Shown one piece after another: positions 17,488 through 26,875 of a stretch of DNA of 64,000 bases. Position numbers and translations under genes: made by a program. The notes below the pieces were generated by a model. The model saw only the letters and a program-made list of their open reading frames with translations, did not search any database and was not told the DNA's origin. Origin of the DNA: Lutimaribacter_A marinistellae. Lineage in GTDB: Bacteria > Pseudomonadota > Alphaproteobacteria > Rhodobacterales > Rhodobacteraceae. Position 1 is the first letter of the stretch, and each line of letters begins with the position of its first letter. The DNA lies in assembly GCF_042648365.1 (NCBI RefSeq), contig NZ_JBHRXI010000004.1:496001-560000 (forward strand), read 5' to 3'.

Positions 17488-17505
17488 CACGGAAAGGGAA
17501 ACATC

Positions 17506-18285
<780 letters not shown>

Positions 18286-18348
18286 TTTCCCGAACCCGGT
18301 GACCCTTGGTAAAAGGCGCCCAGAAGAAACGAGAAGGCAGTGGAAACC

Positions 18349-18858
18349 ATGGATCGTCGCACATTCGCCCTTGGCGGAATGGCCATGCTGGGCCTCTCCG
18401 CTTGTTCGAGCAAATTCCGGACCTACAACGGACCCCCGGTCACCTCTGTCGTTGTCAACAAGGGCGCGCGGCGGATGTACCTTCTGCACAATACCGAGGT
18501 ATTGAAGGAGTATAACGTCGACCTGGGCTTTGCACCCTATGGCCACAAGACGACAAAGGGCGACGGCAGAACGCCCGAGGGTACGTACCTCATCGACCGC
18601 CGTAATCCCAACAGCAGCTTTCACCTGTCGGTGGGAATCAACTATCCCAACGCGCAGGACAGGGCGCTGGCCCAGGCCGCAGGGCGTAACCCCGGGGGCG
18701 ATATCTTCATTCATGGGGAACCCAACGACCGCGATGACCGCAAGCGCGCGCGCAAGGTCAAGGATTGGACCGCAGGCTGCGTTGCCGTCAGGAACCGCGA
18801 GATCGAAGAGATCTACGCCATGGTCCTTACCGGAACACCGGTCACCCTACGCGCCTGA
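18349..18858 (+). CDS. L,D-transpeptidase (YkuD) lipoprotein
   Basis: A 169-residue envelope protein. RRTFALGG...LSAC at the N-terminus is a lipoprotein signal with lipobox Cys19, and the twin arginines suggest Tat export. The YkuD catalytic region is IHG (121-123), then W-TAGCVAVRN with nucleophile Cys144. The enzyme would form 3-3 cross-links or anchor proteins to peptidoglycan. The ATG at 18349 is preferred to a GTG nine bases upstream because GGAAA lies at a proper distance. It is 63 bp behind the sodium channel gene. Confidence 0.88.
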   Translation: MDRRTFALGGMAMLGLSACSSKFRTYNGPPVTSVVVNKGARRMYLLHNTEVLKEYNVDLGFAPYGHKTTKGDGRTPEGTYLIDRRNPNSSFHLSVGINYPNAQDRALAQAAGRNPGGDIFIHGEPNDRDDRKRARKVKDWTAGCVAVRNREIEEIYAMVLTGTPVTLRA

Positions 18859-18864
18859 TGAGGT

Positions 18865-20295
18865 TCAGCCCTTGCGCCAGGGCCCGAAACCAAAGGTGAC
18901 ATAGTCCCGCTGGTAAACATCGGCGGCAAGCGCCTCGAGTTCGGCATCATAGATATGGGCCAGAGTGTATGGCCGGTCGAGTGCGGCCGACCCCGGAACC
19001 GGTGGTTCCGGGTGTCCATACAGCGTCGCAAGGGCCGGCAGGGCGTCCGGCAACTCGTCTTCGCGATAGACGTGGTCGGGCAACGCAAAATCTGAAAAGT
19101 TCGAAACTGCCTGCGCCTGGGTGCACCAATGCCCATCCACCCTGATCGGCGTCTGGCCCGCAAGGTTCATCCGCACGAATTCCAGAAACGCCACAAAGGC
19201 CGCGCGATGCTCCGACAGGCTGTAACGCGCGTCGGGTTCGCCCTCGGGAATCGGGAGTTTGAACTGGCGCCTCAACGTGTTCCGAATCTGTAGAAACGCC
19301 CCCTTCTCCTTGGTCAGGATCCGTTCGCAAAACGTGGCATGCGCGCGTGCAAGGGGGTGACGCAGCACGGTAAAGCGGCGATGCCCCGTATTGCCCCGCA
19401 TCCACTGGCGCGCCTGTTTCTGGTTCATCCCGGTAATCAGGGTCGGCTCTGGCACGCCATCCAGCGCGGCCATCCAGTTGCGCACCTCCCGCTCAGGTCC
19501 GCCCCGCACCGGCAGGTACATGAGCGGCGTCGCCGTGCCCAATACATAACTCGGCACCGCGGGTCCGCGCCGCGGCTCGAAATTCGGGGTCCGGGTCAGG
19601 TTAAACCGGTCCAGCCCGCCCAAAGCTTCGATCATTTCGTTCGCGTTGACCACCTTTGACGTCACCGGGCTCGGGTTCTGTCGTTTCAGGCTCTGATCCA
19701 GCTTTTCCAAGCGCGCCCCGACCCCCATCCATTGCGCCAACCCGTTCATGATCTCCACGCTCTGAAGATCCTCGTATGCAACATAGAAGGGTGTCTGCCC
19801 CGATCTTTGCAGCGTATTCAGCAGGTAGACCTGGAAATCCTGCAACGCCTCGACATGGCGGGCGAATTCTTCGGGTTCGAACCGGGCCTGCGCCTCGCGC
19901 CGGCGCTTGATATTGGTCAGCTTCCACTGCCCGGTTTCCTGCGCGATCTTCCATGACACGTAACTGTCCAGCGGATTGCGCGTCAGGATGATCTTGGCGC
20001 AGCGCCGATCCTCCATCGCGATATCCAGAACGCGGGAGTCGTGATCGTGGAAATAGCGGAATCCGCCCAGCCCCGCGGTATCGCGGATCGCGTCGATCAG
20101 GCAGTGCGGATCGCTGTCGCGCCGTTCCTGGCTGATATCCAGGATTTCGGTCCGGTTGGGATAACCGATGAAATGCGGGTTGAAAGCCTCGCCAAAGCAG
20201 GTAACGCCATCCATCGCGTTCAGGTTGGTTTCAAGGAAATTGGACCCTGTCCGCATTTCGGCGAACACGATGAAATAGTCGAAAGCGGCGGTCAT
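18865..20295 (-). CDS. Double-domain sulfotransferase
   Basis: A 476-residue protein with two sulfotransferase-like halves. The N-terminal half (about 1-235) has the PAPS loop AEMRTGSNFLE at 12-22 and the 3'-phosphate block ILTRNPLDSYVSW at 103-115, resembling NodH/Stf0-type enzymes. The C-terminal half (about 250-476) has FTVLRHPLARAHATF near 308-322, like the sulfotransfer_2 family; its PAPS loop is less clear. It is the last gene of a minus-strand operon with glycosyltransferases, so sulfation of a surface glycan is the likely job. It starts 6 bases after the upstream gene ends. Confidence 0.75.
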   Translation of the reverse strand: MTAAFDYFIVFAEMRTGSNFLETNLNAMDGVTCFGEAFNPHFIGYPNRTEILDISQERRDSDPHCLIDAIRDTAGLGGFRYFHDHDSRVLDIAMEDRRCAKIILTRNPLDSYVSWKIAQETGQWKLTNIKRRREAQARFEPEEFARHVEALQDFQVYLLNTLQRSGQTPFYVAYEDLQSVEIMNGLAQWMGVGARLEKLDQSLKRQNPSPVTSKVVNANEMIEALGGLDRFNLTRTPNFEPRRGPAVPSYVLGTATPLMYLPVRGGPEREVRNWMAALDGVPEPTLITGMNQKQARQWMRGNTGHRRFTVLRHPLARAHATFCERILTKEKGAFLQIRNTLRRQFKLPIPEGEPDARYSLSEHRAAFVAFLEFVRMNLAGQTPIRVDGHWCTQAQAVSNFSDFALPDHVYREDELPDALPALATLYGHPEPPVPGSAALDRPYTLAHIYDAELEALAADVYQRDYVTFGFGPWRKG

Positions 20296-20301
20296 GCGGA
20301 T

Positions 20302-22002
20302 TTATCGTACCAGATAGGGTTTGCGGTTCTGCTTGGGCACTGTGGACGGTTCCTGCCCAACGGGGAAGTCCCCCATGAGGTATGGATGCATCCCCTGGTT
20401 CTTGAGATTCTGCAGGAACTGCCCGAAACCCGTCAGGTCCACCATCTTGGGCGCTTCCGACAGGCGGCGGGGATTGGCCGGGCCAATCTCGTCCACGATG
20501 GTCTGAATGGGTTCCATCGGGGCCTCGACGAATTCAGCCATGGTCCAGATGCGCACACGCGCCTTCGTCCAGACGGACCGCAGCACCTCGAGGTGTTCGC
20601 TTTCGATTTTCTGCAGCTTGGCTGCCTCCTTGCGCAACTCGGCAAAGTTGCGGTTCGACCGGAACAGGGGAACAGCCCATGCCCCGGTGATGACCGAAAC
20701 CTGCGCGTTCGGGTCGCGCGCCATCAGCCAGCTGATTTTCTGGTTGTCTGCCGGGCCGAATTGGAAACACTGCCGCTCGCCGCGCGTGTTCCAGACGAGG
20801 TTGGTCAGGAACGCTGTGGGATTGTAGTCACGCAGCATCGCGTTGTCGCTTAACGCCCCTTGGATCATCGTTTCTCCACCCGCGAAATGCGCGCGGTCGG
20901 GGGCGAAGAGATGCCCGTGGACGCGACTGTCTGTGGCCCGGCCCAGCCAGGTCTCGAAATCCTCGAACAGCTCCGAAAACCCCTCGAAAACCGAATAGGG
21001 GTTCGAGGTCAGCCCGTTTTCGTTGCCGTGGCGGGGAAAGCGGCTCTGCATGTAAAGCCCGTCGCGCCCGCGTGTCCGACGCTCGACAGCCTTGGCAAAG
21101 ATGCGGTCGATCTTGCCGGGGTTGGGCTCGGTCCGGTTCATCGCACCCGCTTGATCGGTCAGGAACGCCTCGTACAGCCTGTGGGCGTGGGGCCATATCT
21201 TGCGCGCGACGAAACAGTCCGACCGCCGCAGCAATTGCAGGTGGTCGTCATAAAAGATGTGCGGCTTTCCTTGGAAATCGAACTTGCTCAACGTCAGTGA
21301 GCGGCTTTCGATGTTGCTGGAATAAAGCCGGGCCAACGTCTGGTAATAGCTTTCGTCAGGAATCCAGACATAGCGGAAATACTGGTCATAGGTAGCGCGT
21401 TCCGGATCTTCGAGGATCGCCGACAGCGTCCTCCGCGTCAGGCACCACCATTGGCTGCCCATATGCGGCACCAGCCCGGCCGGGATCTTGCGCTTGAACC
21501 GCAAGCGGCGCTGCAGATCGACATAGCGGTCGAACAGCCAGCGGCGCTTTTTCCACGAAAACGGAAACCGCAGGGTAAACCGTTCGGATTCCAACCCCCC
21601 GACCGTCCAGGGCACATCGGCGGTGGTCGCGCTTTCGATGAAGTCGGTATGCGGCCGCGCAGCTAGGTAATCGATCAATTCCTGAACGGGCCGCAAAGGC
21701 AGGCAGGAGCCCGACGCGAGGTAGACATGCCGCACATCCGGGAATTGCGCCAACATCAGCTCCGAGGCCGATTGCGAGGCTGCGACGATTCCCCAAGAGC
21801 CCCACTCGCATCGGTGACGTTCGCAAAACAGGATCAGTGGGTTGTCGGCGCAGGCCTTTTCGAACGCGGCATAGGTTCGGCGCGGTACGTTGCGGTCGAC
21901 ATGGATCACCACCGGGCAGCCCGAAGCCGTCCAGTGCCGCGCGACCTGCTCGGCCCGGTCAAGTGCGTTATGCACTAGCATGACGATACCGACCGTGCTC
22001 AT
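20302..22002 (-). CDS. Core-2/I-branching-type glycosyltransferase with DUF5927-like C-terminal region
   Basis: A 566-residue protein. Residues 1-280 match the Core-2/I-branching (GT14) fold: VGIVMLVHN, VVIHVDRNV, the CEWG(S/T) segment and HVYLASGSCLPLRP, ending with GSQWWCLTRRTL and PDESYYQT. Bacterial members add N-acetylglucosamine or xylose branches. Residues 290-566 are a second region seen mostly in alphaproteobacterial members, tentatively the DUF5927 region, of unknown role. The start at 22002 is fixed by AGGGA upstream and by overlap with the preceding stop; a TTG two codons earlier is less likely. The substrate is unknown. Confidence 0.78.
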   Translation of the reverse strand: MSTVGIVMLVHNALDRAEQVARHWTASGCPVVIHVDRNVPRRTYAAFEKACADNPLILFCERHRCEWGSWGIVAASQSASELMLAQFPDVRHVYLASGSCLPLRPVQELIDYLAARPHTDFIESATTADVPWTVGGLESERFTLRFPFSWKKRRWLFDRYVDLQRRLRFKRKIPAGLVPHMGSQWWCLTRRTLSAILEDPERATYDQYFRYVWIPDESYYQTLARLYSSNIESRSLTLSKFDFQGKPHIFYDDHLQLLRRSDCFVARKIWPHAHRLYEAFLTDQAGAMNRTEPNPGKIDRIFAKAVERRTRGRDGLYMQSRFPRHGNENGLTSNPYSVFEGFSELFEDFETWLGRATDSRVHGHLFAPDRAHFAGGETMIQGALSDNAMLRDYNPTAFLTNLVWNTRGERQCFQFGPADNQKISWLMARDPNAQVSVITGAWAVPLFRSNRNFAELRKEAAKLQKIESEHLEVLRSVWTKARVRIWTMAEFVEAPMEPIQTIVDEIGPANPRRLSEAPKMVDLTGFGQFLQNLKNQGMHPYLMGDFPVGQEPSTVPKQNRKPYLVR

Positions 22003-23009
22003 GCCCAATTCCCTTTGGACATGAGGCCCAGGATCTCAAGCTGGCGCCAATTGATGTATTTCTCGGACCACTTGCACCACAGCTCGGGCTGTTCGCGCAG
22101 CTTTTCGGCATAGGCGATGTATTCGGCCGATCCCGAGTAATGCTCGCGCCGTGACAGCTCCTCTTCGGCCTTTGCAGTGAACGTGTCGAGGAACTTGGTG
22201 TGCAACAGCGCGCCACTGGCCTTTTCGCCGCCCCACTCCTCGTAGACCTGGTTCAAACCGCGGGGCAGCAGGGCGTGGGTTGAACTGACATAGCAATACC
22301 GCTTGTTCCACTTCACCAACGGTACCTTGTTCAGGGCTGGCGCCTTCTTGGGCCTGTCGGCAAAGAATATGCGGCTGCGCGGTCCACCCTGAATCCAAAG
22401 GTTTCCGTATGTCGGGTTCTTCTTGATCGAATAATTTCCGCTGTCGAACCAGTTCGCGATCTCCAGCGGGTCCTGCCCGGCGCGATAGGGCTGCTCGTCG
22501 ATTCGGCCCTTTGGATAGACGTCGATCAGCATGGCCGAGAAGCTGCGGATCGAGGAATTGTCCAGCCAGTCGGTCAGCGCCTGGATGGGGCGGGTATCGC
22601 AGAACGGGTAGATGAAGAACTCGTCGGGATCGACCACCAGTGTCCAATGCCCATGCGCATAGCTGCGCTTGAGATAGTTCATCCAATCGACGCCATAGGT
22701 CGCGCGCTTGTAACTGGCTTTCGTATGCCAGACAGACACGTCCTCCATCCCTTCGAGATAGCGCAGCGTGCCGTCCGTGCTGTCATTGTCCACGAACAGG
22801 AAATGATCCACCCCCAGATCGCGATAGTAACGCAGGAACCAGGGCAGCCGGATCTGTTCGTTTCGAAAGGTACTGACAAGCAGAACGTCACCGGGCCGGA
22901 TGCGGGCTGTGTTGTTCTGAACCTGGGTCAATTCGCGAGACTTGCGCAGACAACGCACGATGCGGCGCTTGCGCCGTATTCTCATGCGATAGGAATCCCA
23001 CAAGCTCAC
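21999..23009 (-). CDS. Family 2-like glycosyltransferase, paralogue A
   Basis: A 336-residue cytoplasmic glycosyltransferase of the GT2_4/GT92-like group. The N-terminus is very basic (RMRIRRKRRIVR). The core has TFRNEQIRLPWFLRYYRDLG, FLFVDNDSTDGT and the metal-binding VVDPDEFFIYP. It shares most blocks with the next gene upstream, so the two are tandem paralogues. It starts with GTG at 23009 after GAGGGTGAG. A 127-bp AT-rich gap separates it from its paralogue; TTGTTT...TTATAG there on the minus strand could be a weak internal promoter, although spaced at 19 bp. Confidence 0.83.
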   Translation of the reverse strand: MSLWDSYRMRIRRKRRIVRCLRKSRELTQVQNNTARIRPGDVLLVSTFRNEQIRLPWFLRYYRDLGVDHFLFVDNDSTDGTLRYLEGMEDVSVWHTKASYKRATYGVDWMNYLKRSYAHGHWTLVVDPDEFFIYPFCDTRPIQALTDWLDNSSIRSFSAMLIDVYPKGRIDEQPYRAGQDPLEIANWFDSGNYSIKKNPTYGNLWIQGGPRSRIFFADRPKKAPALNKVPLVKWNKRYCYVSSTHALLPRGLNQVYEEWGGEKASGALLHTKFLDTFTAKAEEELSRREHYSGSAEYIAYAEKLREQPELWCKWSEKYINWRQLEILGLMSKGNWA

Positions 23010-23136
23010 GAATGCTCACCCTCGTTCGGATACGCGCTCAACCCCCTCGAACACGCGTCCGGCCACAAACCTATAAGTTACTTTTTATCTTTATGAAACA
23101 ATGCATGTAGAAAGGGTTACCCTTTTCCGTGGGCTG

Positions 23137-24168
23137 TTACCACTCCACCGATGTCATGAGGCCCAGATCGGCCAGTTGCCGCCATCCCTCGTACCGGACA
23201 GAGCCGGGATACCACAGGTCGGGCGCATCGCCGATCCGGTCATAGTAGTGATCGAACAAAGCCGGGGTATGGAAATGTTGCGCGCGGCTTTTCTCGACAC
23301 TCGATTTTTCGACCACTTCGGGAAGGAATTTGGTGTGCAACAACACGCCTGACGGGCAGCTACCGCCGGGTCCGTCATAGAATTCGTTCAGCCTGCGCGG
23401 CAGGGCGGAATGGCATGAATTCACATATGCATAGCGACGATGCCAACGGACCAGCGGGATCTTGTTCAGAGTCGGTGACCGGCGCGGCTCGTCAGCAAAG
23501 AAAACCCGTTCCCGCGCGCCCCCCTGAACCCAGAGATTGCCCATCGGATATTGCCTGATGGCCCGGTAGGGGCCGGGGTCGAACCAGTCAATCACCTCGA
23601 CCGGATCGGTCCCGGCAGCATAGTCCTGGGTGCCCAATGGCCCCTTGGGATACAGTTCCAGCATGAGCGCGCCGAACGCCTGCTGCCCGCGCGCGTCAAG
23701 CCGCCGGGTCAGATCATGCAATCCATGGCTTTCATGCTCGGAATAGACCAGCAACTCGTCGGCATCGACCATCAGCGTCCAGTGTCCGTGCCCAAACCGC
23801 ATCTGCAACCATGTCAGCCAATCCAGCGCAAACCGGGCGTCGCGGTAACTGGCACGGGTTTGCCACAGCGATACGTCCGGCTCGTCCCGCAGCATCTCGA
23901 CCGTGCCGTCGTCGCTGCCATTGTCCACGATCAGGAAATGATTCACGCCGAGCTGACGGTAGTGCTCAAGAAACCAGGGCAGGCGCGCCGCTTCGTTCCG
24001 CAGGGGGGTGAAGGCCAGGATGTCATTCTGCGCGATCTTCCCGGTCCGGTCGGCCAGGGGCGTCAGCGCGTGGCGGCTGCGAAAACTGCGCCAAAGCAGT
24101 CGGCGGCGTTTCCAGCGCAGGCGATACGCGTCCCACAACCCGATCCGGTTCGGGTCCGCGTCCGCCAT
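23137..24168 (-). CDS. Family 2-like glycosyltransferase, paralogue B
   Basis: A 343-residue paralogue of the preceding entry. Matching blocks are PLRNEAARLPWFLEHYRQLG, FLIVDNGSDDGT, MVDADELLVYSE, the GNLWVQGGARERVFFAD segment, and LLHTKFL near the C-terminus. Where paralogue A has DPDE, this one has DADE, and both keep the two acidic residues that bind the metal-sugar nucleotide. The start lies 1 base beyond the galE stop, so it is read in the same operon. The role is likely addition of a sugar to a surface polysaccharide. Confidence 0.83.
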   Translation of the reverse strand: MADADPNRIGLWDAYRLRWKRRRLLWRSFRSRHALTPLADRTGKIAQNDILAFTPLRNEAARLPWFLEHYRQLGVNHFLIVDNGSDDGTVEMLRDEPDVSLWQTRASYRDARFALDWLTWLQMRFGHGHWTLMVDADELLVYSEHESHGLHDLTRRLDARGQQAFGALMLELYPKGPLGTQDYAAGTDPVEVIDWFDPGPYRAIRQYPMGNLWVQGGARERVFFADEPRRSPTLNKIPLVRWHRRYAYVNSCHSALPRRLNEFYDGPGGSCPSGVLLHTKFLPEVVEKSSVEKSRAQHFHTPALFDHYYDRIGDAPDLWYPGSVRYEGWRQLADLGLMTSVEW

Positions 24169-24169
24169 G

Positions 24170-25159
24170 TCAGCTCTCGTAATGGCCGGATTGATGCCAG
24201 CGCCATGCGTCGGCGATCATCTGGTCCATGGTCGAGCGCGAAGGCTGCCAGCCCAGTTCTTCTTCGGCGCGGGTCGATCCCGAAACCAGCCGCGTTGCAT
24301 CGCCCGCACGGCGCGGCCCGATCTCATGGGGAACGGCGCGGTTGGTCACGGCCTTGGACTGCGCGATGACCTCCATCACCGAAAACCCGCTTCCCGTGCC
24401 AAGGTTGAAGACACGGCTTCCTTTGTCCTGTTCCAGCCAGTTCAGGCCAAGGATATGCGCATCCACCAGGTCGCAGACGTGGACATAGTCGCGAATGCAG
24501 GTTCCGTCGGGAGTGTCGTAATCGGTGCCGAAAACCGTCAGCGCGGCGCGCTTGCCATCGATCGCGTCCAGCATCAGTGGCACAAGGTGCGTCTCCGGTC
24601 GGTGGAACTCGCCCACCTCGGCCTCCGGATCGGCGCCAGCCACGTTGAAATAGCGGAAAACCACGCTGCGCAGGCCGTGCGCAGCCTCGAAATCGCGCAG
24701 AATTTCCTCGATCGCGCGTTTCGACGCGCCATAGGCGTTCAAAGGTTCTTGCGGCGTGTTCTCGTCCAGCACCACGTTGTCATGCTCGCCATAGGTGGCG
24801 CAGGTCGAAGAGAACACGAAATCCATGCACCCGGCCGCGACCGTGGCCTCGATCAGCGTCAGCGACCCGCAGACATTGTTGCGCCAGTAGCGTCCGGGCT
24901 CGGCCATCGCTTCGCCCACCTGGCTGAGCGCCGCGAAATGCATCACCGCTGTTGGCTGATATTTCGCAAACACTTCATCGAGCCGCGCGCGATCCATCAG
25001 GTCGCCCTGCTCGAACGGGCCGAACTTGACCGCGTCCTGCCAGCCGGTGACAAGATTGTCATAGGTCACCGGCGTGTAACCCGCTTGCGCCAGCGCCTTG
25101 CACGCGTGAGAGCCGATGTATCCGGCACCGCCGGTCACGAGAATGGTCTTGCCGGTCAT
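24170..25159 (-). CDS. galE: UDP-glucose 4-epimerase
   Basis: A 329-residue extended short-chain dehydrogenase that interconverts UDP-glucose and UDP-galactose. The NAD loop TGGAGYIGSH is at residues 9-18; the catalytic Ser/Tyr/Lys blocks FSSTCATYGE and YGASKRAIEE follow; the length is standard. The start at 25159 overlaps the kdsB stop (ATGA). It supplies UDP-galactose for the glycosyltransferases downstream in this operon. Confidence 0.95.
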   Translation of the reverse strand: MTGKTILVTGGAGYIGSHACKALAQAGYTPVTYDNLVTGWQDAVKFGPFEQGDLMDRARLDEVFAKYQPTAVMHFAALSQVGEAMAEPGRYWRNNVCGSLTLIEATVAAGCMDFVFSSTCATYGEHDNVVLDENTPQEPLNAYGASKRAIEEILRDFEAAHGLRSVVFRYFNVAGADPEAEVGEFHRPETHLVPLMLDAIDGKRAALTVFGTDYDTPDGTCIRDYVHVCDLVDAHILGLNWLEQDKGSRVFNLGTGSGFSVMEVIAQSKAVTNRAVPHEIGPRRAGDATRLVSGSTRAEEELGWQPSRSTMDQMIADAWRWHQSGHYES

Positions 25160-25956
25160 TCCAACCCCATCTCCGCCATCATCGCCTCGATCCGCGGCAC
25201 ATCCTCGGGATTGTTCAGCTCCCAGAACTGGCGCCCGCGTGCTTGGACCTCGACGCACAGAACCTTGCGCCCGTTTTCCAGGAACCGGAGTTGTTCCAGC
25301 CCCTCCAGCGTCTCCAGCGGCCCGGTGGGCCACGTCGGATAAGCCGCCAACGCGTCGGGCCGGTAGGCATAGACGCCCACGTGATGGAAGACGGGGGTCG
25401 CATCCGCGTCTTCATAGGCTGCCGCGCGATAAGGGATGACTTCTTTCGAGAAGTAGAGCGCCGAATGATCTGTTCCGAACACCGCTGTCGTTCCGCCTAC
25501 ACGGCCCTCGCGCCGGTCGGCCAGCAGGCTGTTCAGCGTCGCCCCGTCACAGCGCAGGACCGGCGTCGCAATCTCCGCCTCGGGCGCGCCGCGCAGACCA
25601 TCGATCAATCCTTCGACGAACCACGGCGGCGTCAGCGGCGCGTCGCCCTGCAGGTTCACAACGATCTCAAAGCCGCCGCCAAGCGCCTCATGCGCCTCGG
25701 CGCAGCGTTCGGTCCCGTTTGCGCATTCCGTCGAGGTCATGACGACCTCGGCACCGAAGGCTTGTGCCGCCTCGCGGATGCGGTCGTCATCGGTCGCTAC
25801 CACCACGCGGTCCACACCCGTGACCGACCGCGCCGCGCGCCACGATCTCTCGATCAGCGTCATCGACCGTCCCGACAGGCCTTTCAGCGGGACAAGCGGT
25901 TTGCCCGGAAACCGGGTCGAGGCATAGCGGGCGGGAATGGCGACCAGAACCGACAT
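25156..25956 (-). CDS. kdsB: 3-deoxy-manno-octulosonate cytidylyltransferase (CMP-KDO synthetase)
   Basis: A 266-residue enzyme that activates KDO as CMP-KDO for lipopolysaccharide or capsule linkers. The start VAIPARYASTRFPGKPL is diagnostic, with VVVATDD and NLQGDAPL following. Because an ABC-2 polysaccharide export permease is 0.9 kb away, this could be the capsule-dedicated paralogue (KpsU) and not the lipid A one; the sequence alone does not decide. The ATG at 25956 overlaps the cysQ stop. It is coupled at both ends. Confidence 0.93.
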   Translation of the reverse strand: MSVLVAIPARYASTRFPGKPLVPLKGLSGRSMTLIERSWRAARSVTGVDRVVVATDDDRIREAAQAFGAEVVMTSTECANGTERCAEAHEALGGGFEIVVNLQGDAPLTPPWFVEGLIDGLRGAPEAEIATPVLRCDGATLNSLLADRREGRVGGTTAVFGTDHSALYFSKEVIPYRAAAYEDADATPVFHHVGVYAYRPDALAAYPTWPTGPLETLEGLEQLRFLENGRKVLCVEVQARGRQFWELNNPEDVPRIEAMMAEMGLE

Positions 25957-26753
25957 CAGGCGTCTTTCAGGTCCACGCCCGGCGCGTAGGCAATGAAGAA
26001 CGGGTTGGCAAAACCATCCTTGCCATAGGTTAGCGGTTCGTGGGTATCGAACCGCACGACTTTTCCGCCCGCACCGGCCAGCACGGCATGGCCTGCGGCA
26101 GTGTCCCACTCCATCGTGCGGCCCAGACGCGGATACAGATCCGCCTCGCCGGTCGCCACCAGGCAGAATTTCAGCGAAGATCCCGCGCTCTTGCTGTCCT
26201 TTACGCTGTACTTGCCGATGTAATCGTCCGTCGCCTGATCGCGGTGCGATTTCGAGGCCACGACCATCAGCGCGCCATTGTCGGGTGTGCTGACGGACAG
26301 CGGGCGCAGATCGCCGGGGGTGTCCTTGTGCAGCGCCCCGGTTTCTTCGACCGTGCGGCCATCGGCCCCGGTAAAGAACATCCGCCCCTTCGCCGGGGCA
26401 TAGACCACGCCGCGCGTGGGCACGCCGTCCTCGACCAGCGCGATATTCACCGTGAAATCGCCGCGCCGGTTGATGAACTCCTTGGTGCCGTCCAGCGGGT
26501 CGACGATCAGGAAGGTGCTGCCGGACTGCGTGTGCGATGCCGCCTGTTCCTCGGTCACCAACATCATGTCGGGAAAGGCCGCGCGTAGCCCGTCCGAGAT
26601 CAGCGCATCTGCGGCTTCATCGGCCTCGGTTACCGGGCTGGCATCCGACTTGGCCTTCACGTCGAAATCATCGGCCTCGTAGATCTCCATGATCTTGTCG
26701 CCTGCTTCGAGCGCCAGCCGGCGAATGACAGGAATTAGCTCGTCATATGTCAC
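25956..26753 (-). CDS. cysQ: 3'(2'),5'-bisphosphate nucleotidase
   Basis: A 265-residue member of the lithium-sensitive phosphatase family that degrades 3'-phosphoadenosine 5'-phosphate. The metal-binding motifs are VTEADEAAD, the Glu-Glu of VTEEQAA, DPLDGTKEF, and the C-terminal MEWDTAAGHAVL. PAP is the by-product of PAPS-using sulfotransferases, so its place at the head of an operon that ends in a sulfotransferase is meaningful. The GTG start at 26753 has GGAG about 7 bases upstream; an earlier start adds 25 residues without similarity. Confidence 0.9.
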   Translation of the reverse strand: MTYDELIPVIRRLALEAGDKIMEIYEADDFDVKAKSDASPVTEADEAADALISDGLRAAFPDMMLVTEEQAASHTQSGSTFLIVDPLDGTKEFINRRGDFTVNIALVEDGVPTRGVVYAPAKGRMFFTGADGRTVEETGALHKDTPGDLRPLSVSTPDNGALMVVASKSHRDQATDDYIGKYSVKDSKSAGSSLKFCLVATGEADLYPRLGRTMEWDTAAGHAVLAGAGGKVVRFDTHEPLTYGKDGFANPFFIAYAPGVDLKDA

Positions 26754-26875
26754 AAAAATGCTCCGATCCCGAGTTTTATTGATCGATGAAACCAAGGCCC
26801 TTATGCTTTGGCGACAACGGATCGGCAAGAAGTCCGTGAGAGAATCCGAGCAGAGACGACCTGAAAGGCGCCCAA

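Noticed and set aside
23110..23127. AAAGGG-TTA-CCCTTT hairpin between the two glycosyltransferases
   Set aside because: Stem is short and no clear T run follows on the minus strand, so I do not call it a terminator.
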